From: Glycocaulis alkaliphilus
Lineage (GTDB): Bacteria; Pseudomonadota; Alphaproteobacteria; Caulobacterales; Maricaulaceae
Assembly: GCF_004000605.1 (NCBI RefSeq)
Contig: NZ_CP018911.1
Coordinates: 992,001-1,056,000, forward strand
Direction: 5' to 3'
Length of the DNA stretch: 64,000 bases
Under the pieces are notes generated by a model. That model had not been told where the DNA came from and made no database searches. It saw only the letters and a list, made by a program, of their open reading frames with translations. Positions 42,875 to 50,131 of this stretch are shown one piece after another. Each line of letters begins with the position of its first letter. Position 1 is the stretch's first letter. The translations under genes were made by a program, and so were the position numbers.

Positions 42875-44535
42875 GCCTCGACCACCTCCTGCATCCATTC
42901 GTGAATGTCGCTTTCAGGTATGTCGGCATAGCGCAGCAGGGCCAGCGCGAAGTCGAGTCCTTCCGGCTGGCTGCGATTGATGATGGCATGCATCCCGAGC
43001 GCCTCATGGCGCCGGCGGTCAGGCTCGTCCTTGACGGCCACGAAGCGCTGCAGCTCGGGGAAATTCTCGCGGATATAGGGCGTTATCTCGGCTGAGATTT
43101 CATAGCGGGGCGCCGACAGGACCAGCGCCCGCGCCTCGGTTACATCAATCGCCCGCAAAAGCCGCGTATCGGACGGATCACCGAATGTCACCGCATACCC
43201 GTCGGCGATGGCGGACAGAAAGCGGTCCGGATCGCTTTCAATGGCGATCACCGGAATGTCGAAGCGGGTAAGCGCATTGTAGGCCATGCGCCCGGACGGG
43301 GTCATGGCGAAGATGAGGACAGGGCAGTTCAATTCCTCCGGCGCGCTGACGGGTTTGCGGCTGGCGGTGGCATCGGCGATGCGCCGGGCGATCTTGAGCC
43401 CCAGCGATGCCCAGGCGGGCGTCAGGGCGAGCGACAGGGCGCTGGCCGCCACCAGAATGCCCGTCAGCTCGGCGCCCAAAGCTGCGGCTATGCCGGGCAG
43501 GGCCAGTATTACCAGCCCGAACTCGGACCCTTGTGCCAGCGAAAAGCTGAGCTGCGCGCCGCCCGCCAGGCTCCATCTGTTGATGATGGCCGCAGCCCAG
43601 GTGAGGGCCGTCTTCAGAACGAACAGGACCGCCAGCGCCGCGACGATCCAGTGGGCCTGCGCCACCATCATCCGCCAGTCCAGCGCCATGCCGACCGTGA
43701 TGAAGAAGAAGCCGAGAAGCAGCGCGCCAAACGGCCTGGCTTCGGTACGGATCACCGTCTTGAACGGTGTGTCCGCGATGATCATGCCTGCCAGGAACGC
43801 ACCCAGCGTCAGCGACAGCTCCAGCGCGCCCGTGGCCGCCGCCGTGGCCAGCACGAGGAAGAGGGCCGCCGCCGTGAATATCTCGTCATTGCGGGTTTTC
43901 GACAGCAGGCGGAAGAGCGGCCCGATCACGAACCGGCCGGCCAGCAGCGCTACGCCAACCGCCAGCAACGCTTTCAGCGCGGACATGCCCAGAATGGTGC
44001 CCAGATCTCCGCCCGCGCCTTCGGACAGCGCAACGGCGATGACCAGAAGGAAGATGCCGGCAATGTCCTGAAACACCAGCACAGCCGTTGCAGAACGGCC
44101 CAGCGGGCAGGTGGCAATGCCACGCTCAGCCAGTGTCTGCGTCACGACCGCCGTCGCCGAAATGCCTGCCGCCGCACCGATCAGCAAAGCCAGCAGCCAG
44201 TCCATGCCGGCCAGCCAGCCGACAAGGCCGAAACCGGCCGTACATAATATCATCTGCAGGGGCGCAAGGCTGATCAGATCGCCCTTGCTTTCGCGCACCG
44301 TCTTCAGCGAGAAGCCAAGGCCTATATCAAACAGCAGGAAGACGACGCCGAGCTGCGCCAGCAGGCGCGTCGTGCCATTCTCCTCGATCAGGCCAAGACC
44401 GAACGGTCCGATCAGCAGGCCTGCCGCGATGAAGGTGACGATGGGCGATGTCTTCAGAAGCCGCGCCAGCATGATGGCGGCGATGCCGACGCCCAGCAGC
44501 CAGACCGCCGGCAGGATGGCTTCCGCTTCGCTCAT
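42832..44535 (-). CDS. Kef-type monovalent cation:proton antiporter with degenerate RCK domain
   Basis: A 567-residue CPA2-family exchanger. The first 390 residues form about 12-13 helices with motifs LLFDIGLGFSLKTV, AAAGISATAVVTQTLAERG and LGAFLAGMIIADTPF. The C-terminal part (about 405-520) is an RCK/TrkA-N Rossmann domain that ends in a short tail. The usual G-x-G-x-x-G nucleotide loop is replaced by IFAMTPSGRMA, so NAD(H) binding may be weakened or lost. Likely exports K+ or Na+ during stress, perhaps electrophile stress. Convergent overlap with the Lrp gene. Confidence 0.9.
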   Translation of the reverse strand: MSEAEAILPAVWLLGVGIAAIMLARLLKTSPIVTFIAAGLLIGPFGLGLIEENGTTRLLAQLGVVFLLFDIGLGFSLKTVRESKGDLISLAPLQMILCTAGFGLVGWLAGMDWLLALLIGAAAGISATAVVTQTLAERGIATCPLGRSATAVLVFQDIAGIFLLVIAVALSEGAGGDLGTILGMSALKALLAVGVALLAGRFVIGPLFRLLSKTRNDEIFTAAALFLVLATAAATGALELSLTLGAFLAGMIIADTPFKTVIRTEARPFGALLLGFFFITVGMALDWRMMVAQAHWIVAALAVLFVLKTALTWAAAIINRWSLAGGAQLSFSLAQGSEFGLVILALPGIAAALGAELTGILVAASALSLALTPAWASLGLKIARRIADATASRKPVSAPEELNCPVLIFAMTPSGRMAYNALTRFDIPVIAIESDPDRFLSAIADGYAVTFGDPSDTRLLRAIDVTEARALVLSAPRYEISAEITPYIRENFPELQRFVAVKDEPDRRRHEALGMHAIINRSQPEGLDFALALLRYADIPESDIHEWMQEVVEAYDPDPAFRVAEPA

Positions 44536-44595
44536 TTTCTCGCCTTTGCACGTTCAGGGTGTATTGTCCGGTGCCGGGACAGGGGAGTTTGCCGA

Positions 44596-44796
44596 ATGAT
44601 CGACCGTACAGATAGTGCTTTTGCAGCCGCCGCGCTCAGCATTGGCGGTGGGCTGGTGTCAGGTGGCATCATTGGCTCCGTGACCTTCACAGATGGAACC
44701 CAGATTGTGAGTGTCATGCTGGGACTCAATGCAGTGTTTGGCCTCACCCTCTGCGCCGCCGGGGCGTTCCTGCACTACCGTTCGCTGGCGCACTAA
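44596..44796 (+). CDS. Small two-helix membrane protein of unknown function
   Basis: A 66-residue ORF with AGGGGAG upstream. Two hydrophobic helices (AAAALSIGGGLVSGGIIGSV and IVSVMLGLNAVFGLTLCAAG) are joined by a short polar turn (TFTDGTQ). I recognise no family. It is divergent from the Kef-type antiporter with 60 bases between the starts, and another micro membrane protein follows. Confidence 0.6.
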   Translation: MIDRTDSAFAAAALSIGGGLVSGGIIGSVTFTDGTQIVSVMLGLNAVFGLTLCAAGAFLHYRSLAH

Positions 44797-44816
44797 AGAT
44801 ATGGTAGGATAGGGAC

Positions 44817-44978
44817 ATGGAACTTCTGTTGCTGGTCATAAATATCTTTGCCGGTGCGCTTCTTCTGGCGGCACTGGTGCGCATAGCGTGGCCGTATTTT
44901 TCTGGTGGCCGCAAGCAACGCCGCAGAGGCACTGGCGGCGGGGCGGACCGGGACACTCTGCACACGTCTGCCGAATAG
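44817..44978 (+). CDS. Micro membrane protein, single helix
   Basis: A 53-residue ORF starting MELLLLVINIFAGALLLAAL, which forms one transmembrane helix, followed by a basic, Gly/Arg-rich tail (SGGRKQRRRGTGGGAD). A weak AGGGA site is just upstream. It begins 20 bases after the previous small membrane protein, so the two may be co-expressed. No family recognised; a chance ORF cannot be excluded. Confidence 0.45.
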   Translation: MELLLLVINIFAGALLLAALVRIAWPYFSGGRKQRRRGTGGGADRDTLHTSAE

Positions 44979-45026
44979 GGTGAGCGTGCTCTCGCCAATG
45001 GCCTTCGCACACGCTACATCCCCGCC

Positions 45027-45491
45027 ATGACCGAAGAACGCTATACCAGCCTTGAGCAGCTCGGCGCCCAGACCGGCGCGCCGGAGAGCCCCGAAGCGGC
45101 CCGCCTTGAACGCGTGTCCAACCCTGCGCCGGGCAATGACTATCTGATCCGTTTCACCTGCCCGGAGTTCACCTCCATCTGCCCGGTGACCGGCCAGCCG
45201 GATTTTGCCCATCTGGTGATCGACTATGTGCCCGGCGAATGGATCGTCGAATCAAAATCGCTCAAGCTTTTCCTGACCAGCTTCCGCAATCATGGTGCCT
45301 TCCACGAAGCCTGCACGATGATGATCGGGCAGAGGCTGGTGGACGAGATTGCGCCCAAATGGCTGCGCATTGGCGGCTACTGGTATCCGCGCGGCGGTAT
45401 TCCGATTGATGTGTTCGGCCAGTGGGGCGAGTGCCCCAAGGGCGTCTGGGTCCCCGATCAGGGCGTCCAGCCCTATCGCGGACGGGGCTAG
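45027..45491 (+). CDS. queF: NADPH-dependent 7-cyano-7-deazaguanine reductase (QueF)
   Basis: Reduces preQ0 to preQ1 in queuosine synthesis. The 154-residue unimodular enzyme has the nucleophile Cys52 ([14 protein letters not shown], with the Asp and His of the active site) and the QueF motif [17 protein letters not shown]. Length matches the short YkvM-type QueF. No queuosine-pathway neighbours or preQ1 riboswitch are visible in the short upstream gap. Confidence 0.96.
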   Translation: MTEERYTSLEQLGAQTGAPESPEAARLERVSNPAPGNDYLIRFTCPEFTSICPVTGQPDFAHLVIDYVPGEWIVESKSLKLFLTSFRNHGAFHEACTMMIGQRLVDEIAPKWLRIGGYWYPRGGIPIDVFGQWGECPKGVWVPDQGVQPYRGRG

Positions 45492-45547
45492 CTGTTCATC
45501 TCGATAAACCAGTCATTTATCTGGCGTTTATGACAATGAGCGGAGTT

Positions 45548-45573
45548 TGAACGCGCCCGTCTGACGCCGTTCA
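45548..45573. promoter_or_regulatory. TGAACG-N14-CGTTCA element upstream of curlin gene 1
   Basis: TGAACG (45548-45553) and CGTTCA (45568-45573) form a two-turn-spaced inverted repeat 72 bases before the start codon. The identical arms, with the same 14-base spacing, recur upstream of curlin gene 2. Flanking bases (GAG-GGAG-TTGAACGCGCC) are also shared. Candidate operator or activator site. Confidence 0.5.
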
Positions 45574-45645
45574 GCCTGGCTTCTCTAAACCTCTCATCAC
45601 TGACGGCGCACTGAAGCGCCCAGCGACGAGATTTGGAGAAAGCAG

Positions 45646-46158
45646 ATGAAACTTCGCAGCGCCCTCGCCCTTGGCCTCAGCATCGTTGTCCTCGCGGGAA
45701 CCGCGAGCGCGGCAGAGGCTCAACAACGCAACCGGGTCAATATCAGCCAGAGCGGCTATGGCAACGAGCTGGCCGCGCAGCAGAACGGCAACCGCAATGC
45801 GCTCGCCATCGAGCAGCGCGGCGGCTACCACTATGTCCAGACCATCCAGGCCGGTTCACGCAACGGCGTGACGGTGGGCCAGGGCGGGTATGCCAATGGC
45901 GCCCTCGTCGACCAGCTTGGCCGCAACAACACCGCCGTTGTCGGTCAGGAAGGTGCTTATAATGGCGCGACGGCCATCCAGACCGGCCGCAACAACACCG
46001 TGGGTGTCGCCCAGATCGGGTCGGGCCATAGCGCCAACACCAACCAGTCCGGCTCCAACAATGCGCTCGGTGTGATCCAGGTCGGCAGTGGCCAGAGCGC
46101 CAATGTGCGCCAGTCGGGCAGCGGGAATGTCTCGCTGGTGATCCAGGGCAGCCATTAG
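45646..46158 (+). CDS. Curlin-repeat secreted protein 1 (CsgA/CsgB-like)
   Basis: A 170-residue exported protein (signal peptide ending AGTASAAEA) made of about seven curlin-type repeats rich in Gln, Asn and Gly. Examples are ISQSGYGNELAAQQNGNRN, VAQIGSGHSANTNQSGSNN and VIQVGSGQSANVRQSGSGN, which match the S-x5-Q-x-G-x2-N-x-A pattern of CsgA. Such repeats stack into amyloid fibres that build biofilm matrix. No CsgG, CsgE or CsgF gene is next to it, so secretion must use components encoded elsewhere. A close paralogue follows. Confidence 0.88.
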   Translation: MKLRSALALGLSIVVLAGTASAAEAQQRNRVNISQSGYGNELAAQQNGNRNALAIEQRGGYHYVQTIQAGSRNGVTVGQGGYANGALVDQLGRNNTAVVGQEGAYNGATAIQTGRNNTVGVAQIGSGHSANTNQSGSNNALGVIQVGSGQSANVRQSGSGNVSLVIQGSH

Positions 46159-46287
46159 TGCCGGTTCAGCGATCCTCGAACCAGGGTCCCCGTGCGGCGG
46201 GGCGCGAAAGCGCCCCGCCGCTTCGGCGTTGGGCACAAGCCCTGCCAACCCTCTGTTCATATTCAGTTTTGGCAGATGAGCAGAGCT

Positions 46288-46313
46288 TGAACGCGCCGCT
46301 CCGCAACCGTTCA
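46288..46313. promoter_or_regulatory. TGAACG-N14-CGTTCA element upstream of curlin gene 2
   Basis: TGAACG (46288-46293) and CGTTCA (46308-46313), 81 bases before the start at 46395. Arms, spacing and left flank match the element at 45548-45573, whereas the 14-base interior differs, which points to conservation of the arms. Confidence 0.5.
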
Positions 46314-46394
46314 GCCAGCTCCCCTTAGAACAGATGCCATGGCCAGTGCCTTCGGGGCCTCGCCAGCATCTGAAGACGCAAAATGGAGACCGCC

Positions 46395-46916
46395 ATGACC
46401 CTTCGCAGCACACTCGCCCTTGGCCTTGGGGCCCTGGTTCTTGCCGGAACGGCGGGCGCCGCCGAGGCCCAGCAACGCAATCGCGTTGACATCCGCCAGG
46501 CCGGACAGTCCCACGAGCTTTCTGCTCGCCAGCAAGGCTATCAGAACCAGCTCTCGATCAATCAGCAGGGCCGTCATCAGTTCGTCCAGACTATCCAGGA
46601 TGGCCTGCGCAACGGCGTCGAGGTTCGCCAGACCGGCACCGCCAATGGCGCTTTCGTGGATCAGCTCGGACGCCTCGGCGAGGTGGTCATCCGCCAGCAG
46701 GGCTACAACAACGCCGCCAGCGCGGTGCAGACAGGAACCGGCAATACGGTCGGCGTCTACCAGTTCGGCAACAACCATTCGGCCGTCACCACCCAGACAG
46801 GCAACCACAACACGCTGGGCGTCATCCAGTTTGGCAATGGAGCCCACACGGCCGTTCACCAGACGGGCGATAACCGCAACGCGCTCGTCATTCAGGGAAG
46901 CTGGGTCATCAAGTGA
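46395..46916 (+). CDS. Curlin-repeat secreted protein 2 (CsgA/CsgB-like)
   Basis: A 173-residue paralogue of the upstream curlin protein. ATG 46395 is chosen because MTLRSTLALG aligns with MKLRSALALG of protein 1 and TGGAGA precedes it; ATG 46383 would add four residues. The signal peptide ends AGTAGAAEA. Repeats such as VYQFGNNHSAVTTQTGNHN and VIQFGNGAHTAVHQTGDNRN carry the curlin Gln/Gly/Asn ladder. The C-terminus ends WVIK after the last repeat instead of the SH of protein 1. One may nucleate and the other polymerise, by analogy with CsgB and CsgA. Confidence 0.87.
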   Translation: MTLRSTLALGLGALVLAGTAGAAEAQQRNRVDIRQAGQSHELSARQQGYQNQLSINQQGRHQFVQTIQDGLRNGVEVRQTGTANGAFVDQLGRLGEVVIRQQGYNNAASAVQTGTGNTVGVYQFGNNHSAVTTQTGNHNTLGVIQFGNGAHTAVHQTGDNRNALVIQGSWVIK

Positions 46917-46947
46917 CCCGATGGCTTAATTTGAAAGGAGCAGGCAA

Positions 46948-47439
46948 ATGAAACGTTTGACCGGGTTGATTGGCCTCAAGGCCGTACTGGCAGCCAGCGC
47001 TTGCGCACAGCCGCCAGATGCCCAGTTCGGGTATGACCAGAGTGGGAACGGCGCGCAGCTTGCCTCATGCTGGGTTGAATTCAGCGAGGGCCCTTCCGGA
47101 CAGACACGTCTGGAAGCCTATGCCGCGCCGGGACTGGCGGGCAGCTATGAGCTGGATATCCGCCAGGTATCAGCGAGCGGCGATGCCAGCATCAGCCAGT
47201 CTGGTGCGTTCAGCGCCGCCGGCGCCATGCCCGAGCTGATCCATCAGATCACGCTCGGCGGGCAGGCCGCGCGGCGTGGCGCCTCGCTCGGCGAGATGAT
47301 GGCCTCCATGCGCAGCGCAGAGCCCGGCACGACCGTGATCTCTTCGGGCAATGGCGATGCAGGCGTGTACGACGTGCGCTTGCGGTTACTGGACCCAAGG
47401 GGCCGCCAGATCTGCGCCATTGAACGCAGCGGCCCGTGA
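46948..47439 (+). CDS. CsgH/CsgC-like exported protein (tentative)
   Basis: A 163-residue exported protein with a signal ending AASACAQ, 31 bases after curlin gene 2. The region ASCWVEFSEGPSGQTRLEAYA, read in pieces, then YELDIRQVSASGDASISQSG and the terminal YDVRLRLLDPRGRQICAIE suggest an Ig-like beta sandwich with paired Cys, like alphaproteobacterial CsgH, a periplasmic inhibitor of premature curli assembly. The assignment rests on position and fold-like pattern. The middle part (about 95-135) is longer than I would expect for CsgH. Likely co-transcribed with the curlins. Confidence 0.6.
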   Translation: MKRLTGLIGLKAVLAASACAQPPDAQFGYDQSGNGAQLASCWVEFSEGPSGQTRLEAYAAPGLAGSYELDIRQVSASGDASISQSGAFSAAGAMPELIHQITLGGQAARRGASLGEMMASMRSAEPGTTVISSGNGDAGVYDVRLRLLDPRGRQICAIERSGP

Positions 47440-47469
47440 GTGCGGCAGTCCTCTGGACCGGCGGGCACT

Positions 47470-48114
47470 TTACGCCTTGCCGGTCCAGTGCGTGACGTCC
47501 GGTGCCTTGCGGGTGCGTTCCACTGCGGGCACGGCCTGCGTGCCGACATAGATGAAGCCTGCCACGCGTTCATTTTCCGCAAGGCCGATGGCATGCCGCA
47601 CGCGCGTGTCAAACGCATACCATTCGGTGAGCCATTGCGCGCCAAACCCCATGGCGTCAGCGGCCAGCAGCATGTTCTGGCACACCGCGCCGACCGACAT
47701 GATCTGCTCCCATTCGGGAATCTTGTGCGGGATGGTCACGCGGGAGATGGCGCCGATCACGACCGGCGCGCGCTCGAAGCGCCGCCGCTCCAGCGCGTAG
47801 CGCTCCTCCCCCGCATCTGGCATGTCAGCACGCGCCAGCCCTTCCAGCATTTCCCCGAAATGTGACCGTGCCTCCCCCTCGAACACGATGAAGCGCCACG
47901 GGAACAGCTTGCCGTGGTCAGGCACGCGCGCGGCGATCTTCAACAGGGTGTCGAGCTGCTCTTTTGACGGTCCCGGCCGGCTCATGTCTATGGCACGGGT
48001 AGAGCGCCGCTTCGCCATCCGGTTCAGCATGTCTTGTGAGGCTTTGGGCACGTTCAGGACATCGTTGTCATCGGGGAAGGCGGGCGGCGAAAAATGGGTC
48101 ATGGAGGGGAGCAT
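47470..48114 (-). CDS. Nitroreductase family protein (YdjA-like)
   Basis: A 214-residue FMN-dependent oxidoreductase of the compact nitroreductase type. Family motifs are the phosphate-contacting KRRSTRAIDMSRPGP, ARVPDHGKLFPWRFIVF and MSVGAVCQNMLLAADAMGFGAQWLT. The His-Gly-Lys of VPDHGKL is the YdjA-type signature. ATG 48114 is taken; ATG 48102 (MTHFSPPAF) is an alternative, and neither has a strong ribosome-binding site. Divergent from the TetR gene. Confidence 0.9.
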   Translation of the reverse strand: MLPSMTHFSPPAFPDDNDVLNVPKASQDMLNRMAKRRSTRAIDMSRPGPSKEQLDTLLKIAARVPDHGKLFPWRFIVFEGEARSHFGEMLEGLARADMPDAGEERYALERRRFERAPVVIGAISRVTIPHKIPEWEQIMSVGAVCQNMLLAADAMGFGAQWLTEWYAFDTRVRHAIGLAENERVAGFIYVGTQAVPAVERTRKAPDVTHWTGKA

Positions 48115-48233
48115 CCGGTTGCTGGGAGTGCAGGCGGCTTTGACGGATAGGTAAAGCCGGACTTATATCATGTATGTAGTGTGACAGATTCAAGCACGCT
48201 TTGAGCTGTCCGATCACATGCAGGGAAGTGCGA

Positions 48234-48920
48234 ATGGCTGTCGATGCTGAGCTGGACGATGATCTGAGCCCGGCCGAGCGCCGCAGGCGCAAGGTGCGCG
48301 ACGCAATCGTCGAAGCGGCCGAGGCCATCTTCACCGAGGAGGGCGAGGCCGGCATTTCCATGCGCCGCATCGCCGAGCGGATCGATTATTCCCCGGCAGC
48401 CCTCTACAAGTATTTCGATTCCAAGGAAGCCCTTTTCGACGAGATACGCGAGCAGTTCTTCGAGCGGCTCTACCGGCGCATGCTGGCGGTGGAGCAAACG
48501 GTCGCCGAAGGCCCGCGGGTGAATGAAGAATGCCTGCGCGCCTATGTCGAGACCGGGCTGGAGCAACCGGCGCATTACCGGCTGGCCTTCTCCGGCTGGT
48601 TTGAATCGACGCTGGATGACCGGGAAGGCACTTATGGTTATGCGGCGTCAGAGCGTCTGGAGCTGATGATCCAGAAGGCGATTGCCGATGGCTGGTTCCG
48701 CTCCTGCGACACCTATCTGGCCGCCACATCGGTCTGGGCCGGCGCACACGGGCTGACCATGCTTGCGGTCACGATCCCCGACTTTCCGCGCGGCGGTAAG
48801 TCGAAGTGCTCGCATCTCTCGCTGGACGATGTGATTGCATTTCATGCCGAGATGACGGGAAGGGGCTTGGCAACGCCCAAGCTCAATGCCTGGCTGGACG
48901 CGCAAAAAGCAAGAAAGTGA
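48234..48920 (+). CDS. TetR/AcrR family transcriptional regulator
   Basis: A 228-residue repressor-type regulator. The N-terminal HTH covers about residues 18-62, with the motif GISMRRIAERIDYSPAALYKYFDSKEALFDEI. The C-terminal ligand domain is of the WHG type found in several TetR proteins. ATG 48234 is preceded by CAGGGAAG. It lies directly upstream of an RND efflux operon, which it probably controls. A TGAAC-N3-GTTCA palindrome overlaps its own stop codon and lies before the efflux genes. Confidence 0.92.
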   Translation: MAVDAELDDDLSPAERRRRKVRDAIVEAAEAIFTEEGEAGISMRRIAERIDYSPAALYKYFDSKEALFDEIREQFFERLYRRMLAVEQTVAEGPRVNEECLRAYVETGLEQPAHYRLAFSGWFESTLDDREGTYGYAASERLELMIQKAIADGWFRSCDTYLAATSVWAGAHGLTMLAVTIPDFPRGGKSKCSHLSLDDVIAFHAEMTGRGLATPKLNAWLDAQKARK

Positions 48921-48931
48921 ACGCTGTTCAC
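48917..48931. promoter_or_regulatory. Putative TetR operator overlapping the tetR stop
   Basis: GTGAAC (48917-48922) and GTTCAC (48926-48931) with a GCT spacer, overlapping the tetR stop and about 60 bases before the efflux adaptor start. TetR proteins typically bind short palindromes at such positions. The inner 13 bases share arms and spacing with 39552-39564. Confidence 0.45.
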
Positions 48932-48991
48932 TTTTCAAACGCTGTTGATTGACGTATATGTGGTGCTGCCTCTAGCGCGAGGGATCGCACC

Positions 48992-50131
48992 ATGCCCGGC
49001 TCTCAGATAATCCGGCGGCACGCCTTTGCCACCAGCGTAGCCACTCTCGCCATTGTTATTGCCGGTGTCGCCGTGCTGGTCAGCGCCCTGCGCGGCGGCC
49101 CTGCGCAAGCTGATCTGGCGTTTGCCGAGGCCGCGCCGGCCACCGTTGAAACGCTGGCTGTGACCTATTTGCCATCGGCCGAGATCGAGGCCCGTTTTCC
49201 GGGGCTGGTCGCTGCCCGGCGCGAGAGCGCGCTTGCCTTCAACACAGGCGGACGGCTGGAAGCCATCCATGTGAATGTCGGCGACCGGGTGCGCCGGGGC
49301 GATGTACTGGCGGAGCTCGATACACGCACACTGGAAGCCCAGCTGGCCGCCGCCCGCGCTGATGCCCGCGCCGCTGCCGCCCAGTCAGCGCTGGCGCGCA
49401 CGACGCTGACACGCCAGGAGCGGCTGGTAGAGCAGGGCCATGTCTCCGCGCAGCGTCTGGATGAGGCGGGCGCCACGGCCCGCGCCGCAGAGGCGCAGGC
49501 CAGCGCCGCCAACGCCGCCGCCCGCGCGCTGGAAGTGCAGCTGGAGCTCGCCCGTCTGGAAGCCCCGTTCGACGGGGTGATTACCCGCCGTAACGCCGAC
49601 GAGGGCGCGGTGATGGGCGCTGGCGCGCCGCTCTTCCATCTGGTCGAGGACGGGGTGCTGGAGTTCCGCCTGGGCGTGCCGGTTTCCGATGCGGCCCGGC
49701 TTGTCCCCGGCAATGACTATGAACTGGAAGCCGGCACCCGCCGCGTGACGGCCCGCCTGCGCGCGCTCACGGGCGTTGTTGATACCACAAGCCGATCGGT
49801 GGAGGCCGTGTTCGAGCTGGAAGGCGGGCAGGGCGTCGTGCCCGGCGAAGTGGCCCGGCTGGTCCTGCCCGGCAGCCTGCAGGAGCGCGGATTCTGGGCG
49901 CCGCTGACGGCGCTGGCCGAAGGCCGCAGGGGCCTGTGGACGGTCTACCAGCTTACCAATGGCGGCGAGGGCTATTCGCTTGAACCGCGCAGCGTGGAAT
50001 TGCTGCATACCGAGGGCGGACAGGTCTATTTGCGCGGCGCGGTGGATGAGGGCGCCATGATCCTCTCTGCCGGCCTGCAGCGGGTGACGCCCGGCCAGCG
50101 CGTTGTGCCGGTGCGGCCCGGCCAGCCATGA
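48992..50131 (+). CDS. RND efflux periplasmic adaptor subunit
   Basis: A 379-residue membrane-fusion protein with one N-terminal membrane helix (ATSVATLAIVIAGVAVLVSAL). A lipoyl half-motif (ALAFNTGGRLEAIHVNVGD), an alanine-rich coiled-coil hairpin (about 105-185), the matching half (ARLEAPFDGVITRRNADEG) and a beta-barrel domain follow. It links the inner-membrane pump to an outer-membrane channel. The stop overlaps the pump start as ATGA. The upstream TetR gene is the likely regulator. Confidence 0.93.
   Translation: MPGSQIIRRHAFATSVATLAIVIAGVAVLVSALRGGPAQADLAFAEAAPATVETLAVTYLPSAEIEARFPGLVAARRESALAFNTGGRLEAIHVNVGDRVRRGDVLAELDTRTLEAQLAAARADARAAAAQSALARTTLTRQERLVEQGHVSAQRLDEAGATARAAEAQASAANAAARALEVQLELARLEAPFDGVITRRNADEGAVMGAGAPLFHLVEDGVLEFRLGVPVSDAARLVPGNDYELEAGTRRVTARLRALTGVVDTTSRSVEAVFELEGGQGVVPGEVARLVLPGSLQERGFWAPLTALAEGRRGLWTVYQLTNGGEGYSLEPRSVELLHTEGGQVYLRGAVDEGAMILSAGLQRVTPGQRVVPVRPGQP

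Noticed and set aside
44980-45026. preQ1 riboswitch before queF
   Set aside because: The gap is only 48 bases and has no C-rich hairpin plus A-rich tail arrangement near the start codon.
48917-48931. LexA (SOS) box
   Set aside because: Alphaproteobacterial boxes are direct repeats GTTC-N7-GTTC and Gram-positive ones GAAC-N4-GTTC. Here the spacing is GAAC-N3-GTTC, and a TetR gene is adjacent.
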